Source: Ignavibacteriota bacterium (lineage in GTDB: Bacteria > Bacteroidota > Ignavibacteria > Palsa-1295). From it: 5,862 nucleotides of DNA. Where the stretch lies: contig JANYLL010000125.1 of NCBI GenBank assembly GCA_025357895.1, positions 1-5,862 on the forward strand, read 5' to 3'. Every line of letters starts with the position of its first letter. Within the stretch, counting starts at the first letter, position 1. Position numbers and translations under genes: made by a program. This document shows, piece by piece, positions 1 through 5,862 of this stretch. The notes beneath the pieces were generated by a model. That model made no database searches. It was not told the origin of the DNA and was given only the letters and a program-made list of their open reading frames with translations.

Positions 1-362
1 GTTGTTTTTACGATTTCGCCGCCGAAGGCAGATGCCGTGTTGCGTGTGATACCTGCAACTTCAAGCGCTTTCGAATTGCACCACATTGCATGACCGTCAA
101 TACGAATCAGAGCAATAGGAGCATAGGTAGAAAGCGAATCCAGATGTTCACGAGTTGGAAAAACCTTTTCATCCCAAATATTTTGATCCCATCCGCGGGC
201 AAGAATGAATTCAGTGGGGCGTCCGCCGCGGACTCTTAGTCCGCCTGACAAAATTCCTAATATTTCCTCAATGCTCTTCGCTCCATCCAATTTCGGATGC
301 TGCATTTTATAGCCCGTTCCATAAACGTGCGCGTGATAATCTACGAAAGAAGTTTGTTTCAT
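1..362 (-). CDS. YtcJ-like amidohydrolase (family 3), 5' part only
   Basis: This is the N-terminal 120 residues of a gene that continues beyond the left edge. The translation matches the front of YtcJ-type metal-dependent amidohydrolases (Amidohydro_3). The metal-binding HxH lies in VDYHAHVYG (His10, His12), followed by SIEEIL (30-35), ARGWDQNIWD (55-64), FPTREHLD (68-75), and RIDGHAMWCNSKAL then GITRNT (87-108). These enzymes hydrolyse C-N bonds of cyclic or acyl-amide substrates; the substrate here cannot be told. Most relatives carry about 50 residues of N-terminal beta-sandwich before the HxH, and here the HxH is almost at the start. An in-frame ATG at 422-420 would add 20 residues (beginning MQCFCFEHIN) without supplying that domain, and it would overlap the divergent carboxypeptidase gene, so 362 is preferred. 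No signal peptide is seen. The family call is firm; the start and whether the gene is intact are less certain. Confidence 0.82.
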   Translation of the reverse strand, partial: MKQTSFVDYHAHVYGTGYKMQHPKLDGAKSIEEILGILSGGLRVRGGRPTEFILARGWDQNIWDEKVFPTREHLDSLSTYAPIALIRIDGHAMWCNSKALEVAGITRNTASAFGGEIVKT

Positions 363-398
363 TACTCTATAAAACACAACTGTTTGATAAAAGTTAAT
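363..398. promoter_or_regulatory. 36-base divergent intergenic gap
   Basis: This AT-rich gap separates the divergent starts of the amidohydrolase (leftward) and the LD-carboxypeptidase (rightward). It is too short to hold two full promoters, so at least one promoter probably lies inside the opposite gene. TATAAA at 368-373 could be a -10-like box for the rightward gene, but no -35 partner stands at a usual distance. Neither start has a good Shine-Dalgarno sequence. The regulatory role is inferred from position only. Confidence 0.3.
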
Positions 399-1334
399 AT
401 GCTCAAAGCAGAAGCACTGCATTCCGGCGACACTATCGCTCTTATTGCCCCGGCAAGCACGCCGCAAACATCGGAAAAAATATCGAAAAGTGTTCGATAT
501 TTCGAACAGCTCGGTTACCGAGTTATCCTTGGCAAACATATTGAAAACGAACGCGGATATCTTGCAGGTACTGATAGAGAACGGCTCGATGATCTGCATC
601 GAATGATCGGCGATAAAAAAGTGAAAGCGATCTTTTTTGTCCGCGGCGGATACGGTTCAATAAGATTACTGCCTTATATTGATTATGATCTGATAAAGCG
701 TAATCCAAAGATCATTGTCGGTTATAGCGATGCAACAGCGCTCTTTCATGCAATATATAAGAAGACTGGTTTGCAATCACTTTTTTTTGGACCGATGCCC
801 GGAGTGGATATTTGGAACGGCTTTGATGCCTTTGCCGAAGAGTGTATGTGGCGATCACTGACATCAAATAAAGCATACGGAGAACTTCCCTCATTAAAAA
901 GTGAAATAAAATTATTCGGAAAAAATAAATTTGGAGCTGTTGATGGACGAATGTTCGGTGGTAATCTTACCGTTTTTTCCTCTATCATGGGAACACCGTA
1001 TATTCCATCACAGAAAGATCATATCCTTTTTATTGAAGATGTCGGCGAAGCGCCATATCGGATCGATCGCTATTTAGCACAGCTTAAAGCGGCAGGAATT
1101 CTTGATATGGCAAAAGCAATATTGCTGGGACAATTTACTGAATGCGATTCGGAAAAAGAAAAGCCATCGCTTTCGACCGAACAGGTATTCAAAGATTTTT
1201 TCAGTAAACTAAATATTCCGATACTATTGAATCTTCCTTTCGGACATATTCCGCGCCAATGGACTGTTCCACTCGGAGCAAAAATGAAAATTGAAACAAA
1301 ATCTGTCTCAATAATTGAATCTGTTCTATCATGA
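399..1334 (+). CDS. ldcA: LD-carboxypeptidase (peptidase family S66, LdcA/MccF-like)
   Basis: The product is 311 residues, the normal family length. LdcA removes the terminal D-alanine from the muropeptide tetrapeptide in the cytoplasm during peptidoglycan recycling; the related MccF branch cleaves microcin C-type amides. The Ser-Glu-His triad is intact: Ser110 in VGYSDATAL, Glu213 in LFIEDVGE and His283 in PFGHIPRQW, in the same order and spacing as in Pseudomonas LdcA. Other family blocks are GDTIALIAPAS (10-20), the RGGYGS loop (82-87) and GRMFGGNLT (183-191). The frame stays open upstream to an ATG at 297, but that would add 34 residues overlapping the divergent amidohydrolase, while homology begins at MLKAEALHSGD, so the start is placed at 399. 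No signal peptide or membrane span is seen. The stop overlaps the next start by four bases (ATGA). Recycling LdcA is the likelier role; MccF-like immunity cannot be excluded from sequence alone. Confidence 0.9.
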   Translation: MLKAEALHSGDTIALIAPASTPQTSEKISKSVRYFEQLGYRVILGKHIENERGYLAGTDRERLDDLHRMIGDKKVKAIFFVRGGYGSIRLLPYIDYDLIKRNPKIIVGYSDATALFHAIYKKTGLQSLFFGPMPGVDIWNGFDAFAEECMWRSLTSNKAYGELPSLKSEIKLFGKNKFGAVDGRMFGGNLTVFSSIMGTPYIPSQKDHILFIEDVGEAPYRIDRYLAQLKAAGILDMAKAILLGQFTECDSEKEKPSLSTEQVFKDFFSKLNIPILLNLPFGHIPRQWTVPLGAKMKIETKSVSIIESVLS

Positions 1335-2065
1335 GTGAAACACAATTTGATTTTATCACATCCGAAGAAAAAAAATCTTATGTCCGTTCGATGTTTTCGG
1401 ATATTGCAGGACGCTATGATTTTCTCAATCATTTTCTTTCCTTCGGCTTGGATTATTATTGGCGGCGCAAAGCAGTTGGCGTTGTAAAAAATCATGTTGC
1501 CAAAATTGCTGAACCTCTCATCCTTGATATTGCCTGCGGCACAGGTGATCTGTCATTCGAGATGTTAAAGAAAATTCCGAATGCAAAGATCACCGGCATT
1601 GATCTTGCAAAACCGATGCTCGATATTTTTCAGCAAAAAATTGATGAACGGAATGCTTCTATCACGATCAGCGAAGGGGATGTGGAATCACTAACATTTG
1701 CCGATAATTCTTTTGATGCTGTTACGATCGGTTTTGCAACCAGAAATTTTTCTCGTCTTGATATTGCCTTTCGTGAGATCGCCCGCGTGCTAAAACCCGG
1801 CGGCATATTCGTTAATCTCGAACTTTCAAAGCCCAGGCGAACTCCGATGAAACAACTTTATCTGTTCTATTCAAAACGAATTTTGCCTGTTATTGGAAAA
1901 CTGGTATCAAAAAATTCTGAAGCCTACACCTATTTACCGGATTCGATCCAACGTTTTCCTGAACGCGAAGCGATCATGGAGATGCTGCACCACGCAGGAT
2001 TTTCGAAAGCAAAATGGCAAGATCTGTCCGGTGGAATTGTGGCGATGCATGTGGGAAGGATATAG
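1331..2065 (+). CDS. menG: Demethylmenaquinone methyltransferase (MenG/UbiE)
   Basis: This 244-residue SAM-dependent methyltransferase catalyses the last step of menaquinone synthesis, C-methylation of demethylmenaquinone; the same family (UbiE) also acts in ubiquinone synthesis. The first UbiE signature is clear in RYDFLNHFLSFGLDYYWRR (28-46). The SAM-binding motif I is LDIACGTGDL (65-74), followed by GIDLA (89-93), EGDVESLTF (115-123), the second signature RVLKPGG (152-158) with LELSKP (163-168), and YLPDSIQRFP (201-210). The block usually read as FGLRN is FATRN here (135-139), a minor variation. The length is normal for the family. The ATG overlaps the stop of the carboxypeptidase gene in ATGA and has no Shine-Dalgarno sequence, so translational coupling is likely. 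The FCB-type context favours menaquinone as the substrate. Its stop lies 7 bases from the stop of the convergent T9SS gene. Confidence 0.95.
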   Translation: MSETQFDFITSEEKKSYVRSMFSDIAGRYDFLNHFLSFGLDYYWRRKAVGVVKNHVAKIAEPLILDIACGTGDLSFEMLKKIPNAKITGIDLAKPMLDIFQQKIDERNASITISEGDVESLTFADNSFDAVTIGFATRNFSRLDIAFREIARVLKPGGIFVNLELSKPRRTPMKQLYLFYSKRILPVIGKLVSKNSEAYTYLPDSIQRFPEREAIMEMLHHAGFSKAKWQDLSGGIVAMHVGRI

Positions 2066-2072
2066 ATCATTG

Positions 2073-2315
2073 TTAATGTATAATCCGTATTGAATATAAA
2101 ACTTTTTCACCATTTGCAGCCAAAACAAGAAAGTATTCTCCGTTTGGTATTGAAGAAGCATCCCATTTCAATTCATATAGTCCGGCATACTCAAATCCAT
2201 GATCAAAATTCAAAATTCTTCTGCCTTTTATATCCATTAGTTGGAGATTGATTCCACAATTCTTTGCAAGTGAGTATATTATTTTTTGACCGGCAAACAC
2301 AGGATTTGGAAAAAC
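2073..2315 (-). other. Type IX secretion C-terminal sorting domain
   Basis: This part of the gene encodes residues 689-769, the outer-membrane export signal recognised by the Por/Spr type IX machinery and usually cleaved after translocation. It opens with NVFPNP, has a central GIN-LQLMDIKGRRI strand pair, then WDASSIPNGEYFLVL, and ends in a short strand (KVLYSIRIIH). The layout and the roughly 80-residue length are those of the type A domain. A short linker (about 671-686) separates it from the last propeller repeat. Confidence 0.88.
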
Positions 2316-4382
2316 ATTGATAAATGTCGATGTAAGGATATTTTTGGAATCGGCAATTCGAACCGACATTGAAGATTTTGGTAGCTTATACAACCCATTT
2401 TTTCCAAAAAAAATCGATTGTGATGTTGCAAGCACCCTATTGCCCGACTTTAAATCACCAAATATTTTTTCCCACGTATTGCCTGTATCAAGAGAAAACC
2501 AAACATTGTTTGGTCCGTCACCGGGATACGGAGAATTGGCAATTGCGGTCCTTGAATTTGCTATAAACAAAACATGGTCAATATCAAAATAAGAACTTTG
2601 AGGTAGGAATAACTGACTTGGAGCAGATAAAACTTCTGACCAAGTTATACCATAATCACTCGATTTATAAATTTTGCCCTTTGTTGGAGTATACGGATAT
2701 ACAGTATCATATTCCCATCCATATGCAATTAGCGAATTCCCAACTATTTCAATACCAACAATTTTTTTGTTTGTTAGAATAGGTATAGCTTGAGTTGACC
2801 AATTCTTTCCTATATCATTAGATCTGATTAAGCTATATGTATAATCTGGCTGCCCGGTCCCATTAGTTTTTATAAAAAGTATTGACGATGAATCAATAAT
2901 TTTTAAACCAAGGTATTGCCCATTATCATCTGAAAAAATTCTATCCCAGTTTGAACCTTCATTTGCGGATAAGAAGATACCAGATATCCCTGAAACTACT
3001 AAAATGTTTCCTTCAACATCGAATACAGAATTTGTCGGAAAGTTACTTGTCAACAAGTCAATATTACTTGATATCCAATTTATTCCATCTTTAGATTTAA
3101 GCAGTGTTAATGTGTAAGTTTCTTGTATTGTTGTATCCCTTTGAAATCCAAATGTATATATAAAATTTCCAGAGTACAACCATCGATTTTCAGATAAATA
3201 CAAATCACGCAGTGTATCAATTACCCTCCAAGTTTCGCCATCGTCACTAGAAGCAATTATTTCTGAAATATATGACGATGATGGTTTGTTACCTATAAAA
3301 AATTGGTAGTATTTGTTATGTGAAGCAAAAATATTTTTGTCGCGTGAAAAATTCATTGTCCAATCAGCAGACAATAAGCCACTATTATGTGTAACAAAGT
3401 CTTGGAAGTCACTGGTACTCAAAATATCACGATCATTTTGAAAATAAAGCTTTTTGTTATATGCAAAACCTCCATATAATAGATCTTTTTCTTTCATTTC
3501 AAAATGTCTCCAATTATTTCCATAGTCCGTAGATTCATCTATTGCATACCAACTAATTAAAAAGACTCGGTTAGAATCTATGACTAATTGGCCCTGATCC
3601 GGTATTACAGGAGATGTTTCCCAATGATAGCCACCGTCAGTACTTTGAACTTCAGCCCTATTCGACCAAGCCCAATAGATACTATCGTTACTATAAAGAT
3701 TACTTAAATATGTAATATCCGTTGAGATATGATACCAAGTTTCACCAAAGTTATCAGAAAGGTATATTCCAGGGTAATAAAAAATAGGTCTCCCAACTGA
3801 ATCTAATCCACCTCGGATTGTTGGGAAATAAAGTAATTGAGAATGCTTTTTCGCAAAAACTCCGCTTACTTGATTTGTTGGTAAGCCATTTCCTCTTCTT
3901 ATCCATTTTTTCCCTCTATCCGAAGAAAAAAGTATCCCTACAGAATCTGTAGGAGTACTTTTTACGTTATCACCGCCAATAATAATAGTGTCACCTAATG
4001 AAATTAATGAAGCAAACATTCGTCCATCATTTTCTTTTGAACTTAATTTTACCCAAGTTGTATCAGCTGGAGCCATTCTATAAATTACGAGACTATCCTT
4101 TGTATTGATCAGATCGTAAAAATATTCATCAGAAGTAGAATAGTTACTTATTAAAAGTAAACTATCGGGTATACCATCCATCGAAAACGGCTTCCATAAA
4201 TTACCAGCATCTTCGGATCGAAAAACAACACCAGGTCCCGCACCAACAAGAAAAACTGGACCGACATGAAGAAAAGGTGGACCTGAAGCTCCGCCTTCCC
4301 AGCCAACCTTTCTCCACTGCGCCTGAGACAAGTTGGAAAGAAATAAAAAAATTATAATAATCTTAAAGTAAGATCTCTTCAT
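2073..4382 (-). CDS. Secreted Asp-box beta-propeller protein with T9SS C-terminal sorting domain
   Basis: The product is 769 residues. The N-terminus MKRSYFKIIIIFLFLSNLSQA is a Sec signal peptide, probably cut after Ala21 (SQA/QW). At least 11 Asp-box motifs (S-x-D-x-G-x-x-W and close variants) follow: SEDAGNLW (56), SSDRGKKW (153), SDNFGETW (209), STDGGYHW (247), STDYGNNW (284), SSDDGETW (378), SKDGINW (430, one residue short), SANEGSNW (472), SNDIGKNW (521), SSDYGITW (574) and SLDTGNTW (630). Worn copies probably fill the two gaps of about 95 residues (DTTW at 107; STSDFQDF at 322). Such repeats build BNR/sortilin/Ycf48-like beta-propellers. Residues 689-769 form a type IX secretion sorting domain, with NVFPNP at 689-694, GLYELKWD at 734-741 and SIPNGEYFLVL at 744-754. 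The protein should cross the outer membrane by T9SS and be surface-bound or released. No catalytic residues were recognised; a sialidase or glycosidase role is not supported. The gene is AT-rich compared with its neighbours. Confidence 0.9.
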   Translation of the reverse strand: MKRSYFKIIIIFLFLSNLSQAQWRKVGWEGGASGPPFLHVGPVFLVGAGPGVVFRSEDAGNLWKPFSMDGIPDSLLLISNYSTSDEYFYDLINTKDSLVIYRMAPADTTWVKLSSKENDGRMFASLISLGDTIIIGGDNVKSTPTDSVGILFSSDRGKKWIRRGNGLPTNQVSGVFAKKHSQLLYFPTIRGGLDSVGRPIFYYPGIYLSDNFGETWYHISTDITYLSNLYSNDSIYWAWSNRAEVQSTDGGYHWETSPVIPDQGQLVIDSNRVFLISWYAIDESTDYGNNWRHFEMKEKDLLYGGFAYNKKLYFQNDRDILSTSDFQDFVTHNSGLLSADWTMNFSRDKNIFASHNKYYQFFIGNKPSSSYISEIIASSDDGETWRVIDTLRDLYLSENRWLYSGNFIYTFGFQRDTTIQETYTLTLLKSKDGINWISSNIDLLTSNFPTNSVFDVEGNILVVSGISGIFLSANEGSNWDRIFSDDNGQYLGLKIIDSSSILFIKTNGTGQPDYTYSLIRSNDIGKNWSTQAIPILTNKKIVGIEIVGNSLIAYGWEYDTVYPYTPTKGKIYKSSDYGITWSEVLSAPSQLFLPQSSYFDIDHVLFIANSRTAIANSPYPGDGPNNVWFSLDTGNTWEKIFGDLKSGNRVLATSQSIFFGKNGLYKLPKSSMSVRIADSKNILTSTFINVFPNPVFAGQKIIYSLAKNCGINLQLMDIKGRRILNFDHGFEYAGLYELKWDASSIPNGEYFLVLAANGEKVLYSIRIIH

Positions 4383-4548
4383 AAATCAGATTTACTCTTA
4401 TATTGATATAGGACATTTCTTTTTTATGATTCGTTCTTTCGTGAGCAATGCAAGAATGCCACCTAAGATTATTTCCCCTGCAACTTTTTCTCTCCTTCTG
4501 TCTCTTACCTACTGTAACTGCGCGGCTATTTTGAATTATTAAGATTGC
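4383..4548. promoter_or_regulatory. 166-base divergent intergenic region
   Basis: This gap lies between the starts of the T9SS protein (leftward) and the ECF sigma gene (rightward), so promoters for both are expected here. The side next to the T9SS gene is AT-rich; it holds TATAT-TG-ATATA (4399-4410), a small inverted repeat that is weak evidence in such composition, and a leftward TATAAG at 4402-4397 without a convincing -35. The sigma side holds a pyrimidine-rich run around 4485-4507. TGTAAC near 4514-4519 has the AAC core common in ECF -35 elements, but no clear -10 was found. The assignment is positional. Confidence 0.35.
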
Positions 4549-5142
4549 ATGAGTTTTCTCTTAGACGAGGAACAACAGCGTTTTCTGCAACTGCTGGAGC
4601 CGATCCGACCCGGATTGGCGAGGTATTGCCGCGCGATCACATCCGATACGGAAATCGCTCGTGACCTTGCAAGCGAAACAATTCTCATCGCCTACGAGCA
4701 TTTTGCCTCGATGAATGGCGATGGGAAAAGTTTTTCGAGCTATCTATTTACAACTGCAACCCGGCTGAATGCACGCTGGCGTTGGAGAACTAAGCGGAAG
4801 GTCGCTTATGATGCGACGCTTGCTGAGACTATTCGCGATCTGAATCCTGCGCCCGATTCAGGCGCTGACATCGAACTGCTTTATACTGCACTTCGGCGAT
4901 TGCCGAATGCTCAGCGCGAAGCCGTGGTGATGTTCGAGATCTCGGGATTATCGCTCGAAGAGATCCGCCAGATACAAGGCGGAAGTCTATCGGGAGTGAA
5001 ATCGCGAATAGCGCGGGGACGCGAAAAACTTGCGAAAATACTTTTGGACAGTCGATCGTCGGAATTGAGAGACGAACGACGAAAGACGAGTGACGAATCA
5101 CATTCGGTAATGCAAAAGATCGCTGTAAAGCCTTTTCTATAA
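4549..5142 (+). CDS. ECF-type RNA polymerase sigma factor (sigma-70 family)
   Basis: The product is 197 residues with the two-domain ECF layout. Region 2 lies at about 18-83 (ARYCRAITSDTEIARDLASE, then YEHF and SYLFTTATRLN), which binds core polymerase and the -10 element. After a linker, region 4 lies at about 108-165: LYTALRRLPNAQREAVVMFE, then the helix-turn-helix GLSLEEIRQIQGGSLSGVKSRI (133-154) and ARGREKLAKIL, which bind the -35 element. The first ATG comes two codons after an in-frame stop (TAA at 4540-4542), which fixes the start. There is no Shine-Dalgarno sequence. The last 30 or so residues (SRSSELRDERRKTSDES and onward) lie beyond region 4, are highly charged, and are partly encoded by a 7-base tandem repeat, so this tail looks like an addition. 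The next gene begins 11 bases downstream and encodes a membrane protein that is probably its regulator. The GC content is clearly higher than in the gene to the left. Target genes cannot be told from the window; the adjacent T9SS gene is only a guess. Confidence 0.9.
   Translation: MSFLLDEEQQRFLQLLEPIRPGLARYCRAITSDTEIARDLASETILIAYEHFASMNGDGKSFSSYLFTTATRLNARWRWRTKRKVAYDATLAETIRDLNPAPDSGADIELLYTALRRLPNAQREAVVMFEISGLSLEEIRQIQGGSLSGVKSRIARGREKLAKILLDSRSSELRDERRKTSDESHSVMQKIAVKPFL
5071..5098 (+). repeat. Four tandem 7-base units (GACGAAN-like)
   Basis: The units are GACGAAC, GACGAAA, GACGAGT and GACGAAT, joined without spacers. They lie inside the 3' end of the sigma gene and encode the charged DERRKTSDE stretch after region 4. 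The unit length is not a multiple of three, so copy-number change shifts the frame. Loss of unit 3 or 4 would bring in TAA at 5108-5110; duplication of any one unit creates TGA inside the array. Short 7-base arrays are known as dispersed elements in some bacterial genomes; whether this one is dispersed needs the rest of the genome. Confidence 0.75.
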
Positions 5143-5158
5143 ATAATGAAATAATGAA
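5143..5158 (+). repeat. Perfect 8-base tandem duplication spanning a start codon
   Basis: ATAATGAA occurs twice in a row (5143-5150 and 5151-5158). Each copy carries an ATG. The first (5146) opens a two-codon frame, Met-Lys-stop, whose TAA (5152-5154) shares its last base with the second ATG (5154), the inferred start of the downstream membrane protein. It lies just after the sigma stop codon. Confidence 0.8.
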
Positions 5159-5862
5159 AAATACCAATAAACATCTTGATGATCTTTTTGCCACAACGCG
5201 GCATGAAGAACCGATTATTTCAGAAGAAAACGCTCGCGAACTTCTCACCAAGAGTGAACACATGCAACCATTGCCATTTATTTTTTTAACGAAAGGAATT
5301 ATCATGTCAACTATCGGACTAAGTTTAGCCGCATTCATTGGATACCTTGCACTTAGCGGTTCACCGGAAGCTCCTGTTTCTCATAGCACTTCAGTATCCG
5401 TACCCGTATCAAATTTATTTGCTCACTCTGCGAATTCCAATACAGATGGGCAAGAAAAGAGCGACCTAAAGGAAGAAATGAAATCTGGTCTTGCAACAGA
5501 CGCGAATGCAGTGGTTCTGCCACCACCTCCGACTCCGCCACTGCCTCCTATACCCCCTCTGCCTTCATTACCGCTGATGATTTCAACTCCGGTAAAAATC
5601 ACGGGTATTAAACCGATGGCACTTGCGCCGGAAAAGTATGTAAAGATGGGTGTATCAAAAAGAGAAGATGGTACAGTAACTTTTACACAAAAGAATGAAC
5701 ATGGAAAAAATTTCTCAATGAGCTTTCCAAAAAATAGTTGGGGAATAGTTATTGGAGATGAAAGTCAATATGAGAATATTGATGCACCGCGTTTTGCACC
5801 GCTCATTGTTACTGATACAAAAGGCAACAAACGCATGATGCAGTTTACTCATAAAGGAAATG
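5154..5862 (+). CDS. Single-span membrane protein with proline-rich linker, candidate anti-sigma factor (3' end missing)
   Basis: The frame is open for 236 codons to the right edge, without a stop. Residues 1-47 are hydrophilic and probably cytosolic, with a helix-like LDDLFATTRHEEPIISEENARELL. Residues 48-67 (GIIMSTIGLSLAAFIGYLAL) form one membrane span. A Ser/Thr-rich stretch follows, then a proline tract (PPPPTPPLPPIPPLPSLP, 123-140), then a more folded-looking part (about 146-236) with short beta-like segments (DGTVTFTQ, KNFSMSFP, SWGIVIGDE, FAPLIVTD). Lying 11 bases after an ECF sigma gene with an inside-span-outside layout is typical of anti-sigma factors, which hold the sigma at the membrane until a signal arrives. 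No cysteine is present, so the zinc-binding anti-sigma motif is absent, and no known domain was recognised. An inner ATG at 5304 is preceded by AAAGGA at a good distance and would make the span a signal-like N-terminus; the longer form is preferred because the cytosolic segment fits the sigma pairing. Function is inferred from context. Confidence 0.8.
   Translation, partial: MKNTNKHLDDLFATTRHEEPIISEENARELLTKSEHMQPLPFIFLTKGIIMSTIGLSLAAFIGYLALSGSPEAPVSHSTSVSVPVSNLFAHSANSNTDGQEKSDLKEEMKSGLATDANAVVLPPPPTPPLPPIPPLPSLPLMISTPVKITGIKPMALAPEKYVKMGVSKREDGTVTFTQKNEHGKNFSMSFPKNSWGIVIGDESQYENIDAPRFAPLIVTDTKGNKRMMQFTHKGN

Noticed and set aside
350..390. Promoter TTGTTT (354) with TATAAA (368) for the carboxypeptidase gene
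   Set aside because: The two boxes are only 8 bases apart, far below a working spacing, and the TTTG at 383 does not pair properly with the one at 353.
297..398. Longer N-terminus for the carboxypeptidase, from the ATG at 297
   Set aside because: The extra 34 residues have no family similarity and overlap the conserved start of the divergent amidohydrolase; family homology begins at 399.
781..788. Eight-T run in the carboxypeptidase gene (also A8 runs at 1368-1375 and 2406-2413) as phase-variation tracts
   Set aside because: All frames are intact through these runs, and eight-base homopolymers are expected by chance in AT-rich coding sequence.
2055..2090. Weak stem GGATATA / TATAATCC across the convergent menG and T9SS gene ends, as a shared terminator
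   Set aside because: The pairing needs a bulge, has a 14-base loop, is AT-rich and has no T-run after it on either strand; it also overlaps both coding ends.
4500..4548. Bacteroidota-type promoter (TAnnTTTG) before the sigma gene
   Set aside because: The nearest match, TATTTTG in GGCTATTTTGAA, is one base short of the consensus, and no TTG-type -33 element lies at the right distance.
4829..5338. Long open frames on the minus strand opposite the sigma gene and the front of the membrane protein
   Set aside because: They are antisense to a well-recognised sigma factor, show no domain, and owe their Ser/Arg-rich content partly to the reversed 7-base array.
5520..5572. Proline-coding stretch as a DNA tandem repeat
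   Set aside because: Codons for proline vary and are broken by Thr, Leu, Ile and Ser, so the repetition is at the protein level and not a DNA repeat.

Overview
The window most likely comes from the Bacteroidota–Chlorobiota–Ignavibacteriota (FCB) group. A secreted beta-propeller protein ends in a type IX secretion sorting domain (NVFPNP start, SIPNGEYFLVL near the end), which is known only from that group. The start codons mostly lack Shine-Dalgarno sequences, as is usual there, and a menaquinone methylase fits a quinone pool of that kind. The mid-to-low GC and Chlorobi/Ignavibacteria-like flavour of MenG and the sigma factor suggest a non-Bacteroidia member such as an Ignavibacteria or Kapabacteria relative. 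This placement is inference.

Left part (1-2065): the 5' part of a YtcJ-type amidohydrolase runs leftwards off the edge. Only 36 bases separate it from a divergent pair, an LD-carboxypeptidase (family S66, catalytic triad intact) and MenG/UbiE, which overlap by an ATGA and are probably co-translated. The pair joins cell-wall peptide recycling to menaquinone methylation, with no obvious biochemical link.

Middle (2073-4382): one long leftward gene encodes a 769-residue exported protein with at least 11 Asp-box (BNR-like) repeats and a C-terminal T9SS domain. It converges on menG with only 7 bases between the stops, and it is visibly more AT-rich than its neighbours.

Right part (4549-5862): an ECF sigma factor is followed 11 bases later by an open frame that runs off the right edge. 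This second product has a short cytosolic N-terminus, one membrane span, a proline-rich stretch and an external domain. Its position and topology suggest a membrane anti-sigma factor, although it has none of the cysteines of zinc-binding anti-sigma domains. The 3' end of the sigma gene carries four tandem 7-base units, and an 8-base duplication surrounds the start codon of the membrane protein. This sigma/membrane-protein unit is the most interesting part of the window. I saw no tRNA, rRNA, CRISPR array or insertion sequence.
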